Below are positions 60,551 through 64,000 of a stretch of 64,000 nt of DNA, piece after piece. The stretch is taken from assembly GCF_001458775.1 (NCBI RefSeq), contig NZ_CZPZ01000005.1, positions 61,152-125,151 on the forward strand. Reading direction: 5' to 3'. The position numbers and the translations under genes are program-made. Below the pieces are notes generated by a model, which was given only the letters and a program-made list of their open reading frames with translations, did no database searches and had not been told where the DNA came from. This DNA is from Candidatus Nitrospira nitrificans. Its GTDB lineage: Bacteria > Nitrospirota > Nitrospiria > Nitrospirales > Nitrospiraceae. Numbering within the stretch: position 1 is the stretch's first letter; each line of letters starts with the position of its first letter.

Positions 60551-61055
60551 ATCTTTCCCTTCAGAATCAAGTACTTCACCCCCCAGCTTGTGCATCCTGT
60601 CCTGTACCCCTGAAGTGTCTGGGTGCGCCTGAGGTGCATTTGGCGTTAACAAGTCTCCAAACTTATGAACCCACTCTTGGCCTCCGCCTGGGAACAGATG
60701 AGAATAAATATCCATCGTGACTTGAATACTGCTATTGGCCAAGTTGTTCTTGAACATACTTCGGCGGTGCGCCTGCTTTGGCCATCAGTGACGCGTACGT
60801 GTGCCGGAGATCGTGGAACCGGACATGTCGAATCTCGGCCTTCGTCAATAGCTCCCTGAATGCTCCGCGTAAATTCGAGTCATCCCATCGTGTCCAGGAC
60901 GGGGTAACAAAGACATACTCCGGCATCGGAACGCCTTCCATAGACGCCTCAAGACTTCTCGTTTCCTTCAACGTCTGCAACGTCTTGGCGAGCTGTGGCG
61001 TCATATCGACCCGCCTGATCTTGTGGCTCTTTGTACTACTCTCAACGCCATGGGC
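60551..61055 (-). pseudogene. tyrosine recombinase (integrase), C-terminal fragment with frameshift
   Basis: Frame one reads Lys-Ile-Arg-Arg-Val-Asp-Met ... Val-Arg-Phe-His-Asp-Leu-Arg-His-Thr-Tyr-Ala, the box with catalytic His-x-x-Arg. It breaks near 60735, and a second frame continues Ser-Ile-Gln-Val-Thr-Met-Asp-Ile-Tyr-Ser-His-Leu-Phe-Pro, with the tyrosine nucleophile. The N-terminal half is missing; upstream sequence switches to an IS3 OrfB fragment around 61050. The gene reads towards the tRNA, as usual for integrases that use a tRNA end. Confidence 0.85.
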
Positions 61056-61590
61056 CACACATCCGGGGACTTCCGATCACGCCATCGTGCTCGGTATGCA
61101 GGGCACGCATGCGCTTAACAGCCGCGCGTTCTCCTGAGCACGGGCACTGGGTGGGCGCGCCGCCCAACCGTAATACCCACTGGCCGACACCCGTAAACAG
61201 CGACACATCAAGGATGGGAACCCCGTCGCGGCATCGTTGGATCATCCGAAACCTCACGTCAACGCTCTCGCGAAGAACGCTGCCGCTTCTCGCAAAAAAT
61301 CCCGCTCCCTCGTCACACGTGCCAACTCTCGACGCAGCTGGCTCAGCTCTTCATCCCGGGAGCGCCCATTGCCCATAAAAGCCTGCTGCGGCTGACGACG
61401 CAGTTCACGTCGCCAACGTCCAACAGGCCAACCCCGAGGTCGGTCGCGATTTGGCTCACTGTCACTCCAGGTGCGTCGAGCATCGCCACCGCTTCGCGTG
61501 TGTACTCTGCTGAAAACTTCCGTCGTGCTCCCATGACACCCCTCCTGGCCCATGATGAGCCTTAAGTAAGGTGTCCGCAAAATCGGGGGA
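61042..61590 (-). mobile_element. IS3-family remnant (broken OrfA and start of OrfB)
   Basis: An inverted end reading TCCCCCGATTTTGCGGACAC on the minus strand lies at 61567-61590. OrfA runs from about 61534 to 61254 (Ala-Arg-Arg-Lys-Phe-Ser-Ala-Glu-Tyr-Thr-Arg-Glu-Ala-Val, later Leu-Arg-Arg-Glu-Leu-Ala-Arg-Val-Thr-Arg-Glu-Arg-Asp-Phe-Leu), but its middle is split by a frameshift. OrfB starts at about 61257 and breaks off near 61055 after Gly-Val-Ile-Gly-Ser-Pro-Arg, joining the integrase fragment. Not functional. Confidence 0.8.
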
Positions 61591-62209
61591 GACGACCGCA
61601 TGATGAGTGGAGAACACGGTTCAGAGTGATGGGTACCTCTACCGGCTCCTCAGCGATACCAACTATGATCAGTTTCCCGCCGATGGCTAACCCGCCGATC
61701 GTTGCACTCATTGCCTTGCTGTTGGTGGCGATGCTAGAATGACCTTTACACCGCCGAGCACGGTGAGCGCTTCTGCCACATTCTGTGCGCTGCTGTCGAT
61801 GTAGTGGCGGGCACCCCATCTCTTTGCAGACGCCTCTTTTTCTTTCCCCCTGGCGATCGCCACCGTCTCGAAACCCATCTTGCTTGGCCGCAAATTGCAC
61901 GCCCAAATGGCCGAGACCACCCACGCCGAGGACGGCGACCACGTCGCCTGGTCGCGCACCACTGTTGCGAAGCGCGTTGAAGGTGGTGATGCCAGCGCAT
62001 AATAGGGTGGCCGCTTCAACGTTTGAGAGAGCGCCTGGAATCCGCGCCAACGCTTCTACGGGAGCAACCATGTACTCGACATAGCCTCCGTCATAGCTAA
62101 TTCCCGGCACTCGTGCGCTGCGGCAGAGGATAAAATCGCTTCGGCGGCACGGTTCACACCGGCCACAATGTCCTCCATGCCATCCCACACCGACCCATTG
62201 GCCCGGCAC
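61591..62209 (-). pseudogene. zinc-dependent alcohol dehydrogenase, truncated and frameshifted
   Basis: The reading starts inside the family (Pro-Gly-Gln-Trp-Val-Gly-Val-Gly-Trp-His-Gly-Gly-His-Cys-Gly-Arg-Cys-Glu-Pro-Cys, structural-zinc region), so the N-terminus is lacking. The NAD motif Val-Leu-Gly-Val-Gly-Gly-Leu-Gly-His-Leu-Gly-Val-Gln is intact, then the frame shifts for about 50 codons (Gly-Phe-Glu-Thr-Val-Ala-Ile-Ala-Arg) and shifts back. The 3' end is cut by the IS3 end at 61590. Not functional as it stands. Confidence 0.82.
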
Positions 62210-62235
62210 ACGCTTACGGGCGGCTCAGCCGGAAC

Positions 62236-62715
62236 CTACCGGTCCGTTATTCCGGGAGCGAGAAGAAGATTGACCGGCAGTTTTTCCGCGACCGCATAGG
62301 GACTCGCCTTATTTTCCTTCACCCACCGCTTCTCCGCTACCGATTCAAACGGCGGAGCTAGTTCCCCTTGCAGAGACCACAAATCGACAGGTGTCTCGTC
62401 TATGGAGATCTCCCAATCATATCCTCTGTCCTTCACATACGGTGCAATGACCGCATCCAGTGTCCTGACCCACCATTCTCTGAGGATCGGACCAGGTAGC
62501 GTCCTCGCAATATGGTCGATCTTGAACCGGACAAATTTGTTATGCGGCACGCCCCCGACAAAGCAAGAATCCTTGGCAACCTCCTCAAAAATGAACACCA
62601 CATAAAACTTCGGGAGCGGGACACTTGCATAGACTTCCGTCACCCCCTTGGCCAACGCCTTTTTATCTTCAGCCGTGAACGCTCCGACCGGATGATACAC
62701 TTTCCACAGTGGCAT
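62236..62715 (-). CDS. tautomerase family protein (Tautomerase_3-like)
   Basis: 159 residues from ATG 62715, with GAGGAGGGA upstream. It begins Met-Pro-Leu-Trp-Lys-Val-Tyr-His-Pro; after Met removal Pro becomes the N-terminal base used by tautomerases. Lys-Phe-Tyr-Val-Val-Phe-Ile-Phe-Glu-Glu-Val and Val-Arg-Phe-Lys-Ile-Asp-His-Ile-Ala-Arg match the oxalocrotonate-tautomerase-like group seen in bacteria and fungi. Substrate unknown. It is divergent from the hxlR-type gene, with the palindrome at 62925-62963 between them. Confidence 0.82.
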   Translation of the reverse strand: MPLWKVYHPVGAFTAEDKKALAKGVTEVYASVPLPKFYVVFIFEEVAKDSCFVGGVPHNKFVRFKIDHIARTLPGPILREWWVRTLDAVIAPYVKDRGYDWEISIDETPVDLWSLQGELAPPFESVAEKRWVKENKASPYAVAEKLPVNLLLAPGITDR

Positions 62716-62924
62716 CTTTCGTCCCTCCTCATTCGTTGGGTAAGTCGAGTATTGGGTTTGTCCGGAACATGGAGATCCCTCGTCCCCTCTGCATCCAAGT
62801 GTTTCTTGTCGATTCCGTAGAGCAATGATCCATCCCTGAACCCTCCTTTCTTACCGCAAAGCCAAATGATTATTCTCATTTCATTTGCCAGGCAAAGAGC
62901 AGGCGCGCCCCATCGAAAGCGATT

Positions 62925-62963
62925 GTAGCCAAGTAACTTGTAAAATGCAAGTTACTTGGCTAC
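62925..62963. promoter_or_regulatory. 16-base-arm palindrome, candidate HxlR operator
   Basis: GTAGCCAAGTAACTTG (62925-62940) and CAAGTTACTTGGCTAC (62948-62963) are perfect inverted arms around TAAAATG. It lies in the divergent gap between the tautomerase and HxlR-type genes. HxlR-type regulators bind such symmetric sites, so autoregulation plus control of the tautomerase gene is likely. A smaller AAATGA/TCATTT inverted repeat lies upstream at about 62865-62882. Confidence 0.65.
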
Positions 62964-63034
62964 GGTATTCCCCCATGACTCATTTATCTCTTAGATGATA
63001 GGGGGGAGTGAGTCCTGCCGAGGGACCTGATAGA

Positions 63035-63409
63035 ATGAGCGCCGCTATGAGATTTAAACGGTCAGACTGCCCGATCACCAATGTGCTGGATACCCTTGGC
63101 GATAAGTGGACACTCTTGGTTATTCGAGATCTGGTCTTGGGCAAGAGACGTTATCAGGAATTCCTCTCCTCTCCGGAAAGGATCGCGTCAAACATCCTTG
63201 CAGATAGACTGGCAAAACTGGAAGCCGCTGGCCTTGTGACGAGACGGGCCTACCAACAGAATCCCGCACGCCATGAATATCTTCTGACAAAAAAAGGGAA
63301 AGGCCTAGAACCGGTATTGGAGGCCATCATCGTATGGGGGAAGAAGCATTACCCTGGAACTAAAAGATTCCCCACCGTTCGGCAAGGCTACGGAGCTGTT
63401 AAGCAATGA
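63035..63409 (+). CDS. HxlR-family transcriptional regulator
   Basis: 124 residues from ATG 63035 (AGGGA nine bases upstream); ATGs at 63008 and 63047 are in frame. A winged helix typical of HxlR: Cys-Pro-Ile-Thr-Asn-Val-Leu-Asp-Thr-Leu-Gly-Asp-Lys-Trp-Thr-Leu-Leu-Val-Ile-Arg-Asp-Leu, then Ile-Ala-Ser-Asn-Ile-Leu-Ala-Asp-Arg-Leu. The N-terminal Cys12 matches the redox-active Cys of HypR/QorR-type members, which sense electrophiles and quinones. It probably regulates the divergent tautomerase gene. Confidence 0.9.
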   Translation: MSAAMRFKRSDCPITNVLDTLGDKWTLLVIRDLVLGKRRYQEFLSSPERIASNILADRLAKLEAAGLVTRRAYQQNPARHEYLLTKKGKGLEPVLEAIIVWGKKHYPGTKRFPTVRQGYGAVKQ

Positions 63410-63536
63410 CAGATACACGGTAACGGAGATTGGCCCACCGGCCGAGAGCTTGTCGGGTAATTGCGCTTTCACTTGAACCATTGCTTGGATTGGCCTGAAT
63501 GGGCCTTGAGTAGGCCAAATGAGATGACCAGGAAGC

Positions 63537-63583
63537 TTTCCTAAACCGGGGGGTCGTACGTTCAATTCGTATCGGGAGCACCA
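63537..63583 (+). repeat. partial tRNA-Arg 3' copy, right attachment-like site
   Basis: Copy of tRNA-Arg bases 60504-60549, with GGGTCGTACG through TTCAATTCG identical over 26 bases. Differences are a one-base insertion, a C-to-G nearby, and G-to-A just before the end GCACCA. Not a functional tRNA by itself. Confidence 0.82.
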
Positions 63584-63888
63584 TACCAACCTTTGACCCG
63601 CGCGCTATTCATCGTCTTATCGTGGTAAATGCACGGATAAATACCCCCAGTGATATCCCCTTCTAGAGTTGCTTTGCTCGTATCATCTATTGCCGCCATA
63701 AGCAGACCAAACCGCATCAGACGATTGACGGTCAGACGCCTGACCAGGTGTACGCTAACGATCTGACGACAGGGCGCAGCTTGCATACCTAGCAAGTCGC
63801 CAGACACACATAAGTAAGGAACGCCTAGTGCTGTCCAACCAACCGGATCCACCTCTGTTCGCTCTTCTTTCTTCCCGCTTCTACCACC
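63584..63888. other. stretch between the right repeat and the edge insertion sequence, no gene supported
   Basis: About 305 bases. A minus-strand frame (63562-63852, 96 codons) has no family match, no good ribosome-binding site, and reaches into the tRNA-like repeat; it is not called. Confidence 0.4.
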
Positions 63889-64000
63889 TTGAGTGCCCTT
63901 CCCCCGATTTCACAGACACCTCCCTAAGTGGGAGAATGAGGAAATCGGAGGACAGTATGAGCTCGAAGACACGACGGTCGTATACGGAGGCGTTCAAAGA
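63889..64000 (+). mobile_element. left end of an IS3-family element, cut by window edge
   Basis: TTCCCCCGATTTCACAGACA (63899-63918) resembles the inverted end of the IS3 remnant at 61567-61590 (both CCCCCGATTT...GACACC), followed by an OrfA start. The exact first base is uncertain. Confidence 0.65.
63957..64000 (+). CDS. IS3-type transposase OrfA, N-terminal fragment
   Basis: ATG 63957 follows GGAGGACAGT. Only 14 complete codons are visible: Ser-Ser-Lys-Thr-Arg-Arg-Ser-Tyr-Thr-Glu-Ala-Phe-Lys after Met. Arg-Arg-x-Tyr-Thr-x-x-Phe-Lys is the usual start of IS3-family OrfA. The rest lies outside the window. Confidence 0.7.
   Translation, partial: MSSKTRRSYTEAFK

Larger units (their letters stand above)
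60550..63583. mobile_element. degraded integrative element at tRNA-Arg
   Basis: The 3' part of tRNA-Arg recurs about 3.0 kb downstream (63537-63583), as expected when an element enters a tRNA gene and duplicates the end. Next to the tRNA is a broken tyrosine integrase. The interior holds IS3 fragments, a broken alcohol dehydrogenase, and an intact tautomerase and HxlR regulator. The right repeat differs from the tRNA by one inserted base and two substitutions, so the element is old and probably no longer mobile. Confidence 0.75.

Noticed and set aside
63562..63852. 96-codon minus-strand frame near the right attachment-like repeat
   Set aside because: It runs into the duplicated tRNA end and matches nothing; probably chance.

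Overview
The window looks like a chromosomal stretch from a GC-rich Gram-negative bacterium. It most resembles a Nitrospira-type (Nitrospirota) genome. That is inference from the gene mix: a SmbP-like periplasmic metal-binding protein, small redox proteins beside a squalene/phytoene synthase, an NtrY/NtrX pair, many REC-type regulators, outer-membrane porins, and an interspersed palindromic repeat. No rRNA or other taxonomic marker is present.

Layout. 1-9.7 kb: start of a sigma-70 factor, acylphosphatase, tRNA-Pro, alanine dehydrogenase, two iron-sulfur ferredoxins, squalene/phytoene synthase with a cupredoxin, HtpX protease, an MFS transporter and a GatB/YqeY protein. 9.7-14.1 kb: a co-directional signalling cluster (REC regulator, REC-GGDEF, hybrid kinase, HPt). 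14.3-23.1 kb: tRNA-Ala, SmbP, DUF72, purMN, another REC regulator, NtrXY and DUF1844. 23.2-26.5 kb: an AT-richer IS1-like transposon with 18-bp inverted ends and an 8-bp target duplication. It carries a transposase and five cargo genes, including two candidate toxin-antitoxin pairs. 26.5-34.9 kb: MazG, membrane and secreted hypotheticals, a palindromic repeat, and a decaying stretch (SnoaL-like and methyltransferase pseudogenes), ending at a sigma-54 activator. 35-42.2 kb: NAD(P)H reductase, Cfa, the haem genes hemE-hemH-hemG, and a fatty-acid desaturase. 42-46.5 kb: a second copy of the repeat, an EamA transporter, small zinc-ribbon proteins and exported proteins.

46.6-58.9 kb is an oxyanion uptake region. 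On the minus strand: YezD-like protein, porin, sulfate-binding protein, an Asp/Glu racemase-like protein, CysT, CysW, CysA. Divergent on the plus strand: a regulator fusing an XRE helix-turn-helix to a periplasmic-binding-like domain, then an alginate-export-type porin and ModABC for molybdate. Each arm therefore pairs its own outer-membrane channel with an ABC importer.

58.9-64 kb: a LexA-like XRE-S24 repressor preceded by two DnaA-box-like 9-mers, then tRNA-Arg(CCT). This tRNA is the left side of a degraded integrative element (about 3.0 kb). It holds a broken tyrosine integrase, IS3 remnants, a broken alcohol dehydrogenase, and an intact tautomerase / HxlR regulator pair separated by a 16-bp-arm palindrome. 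It closes with a second copy of the tRNA 3' end. Another IS3-type element starts at the right edge. Starts are by eye, chosen by Shine-Dalgarno spacing and family alignment; some could shift by a few codons.
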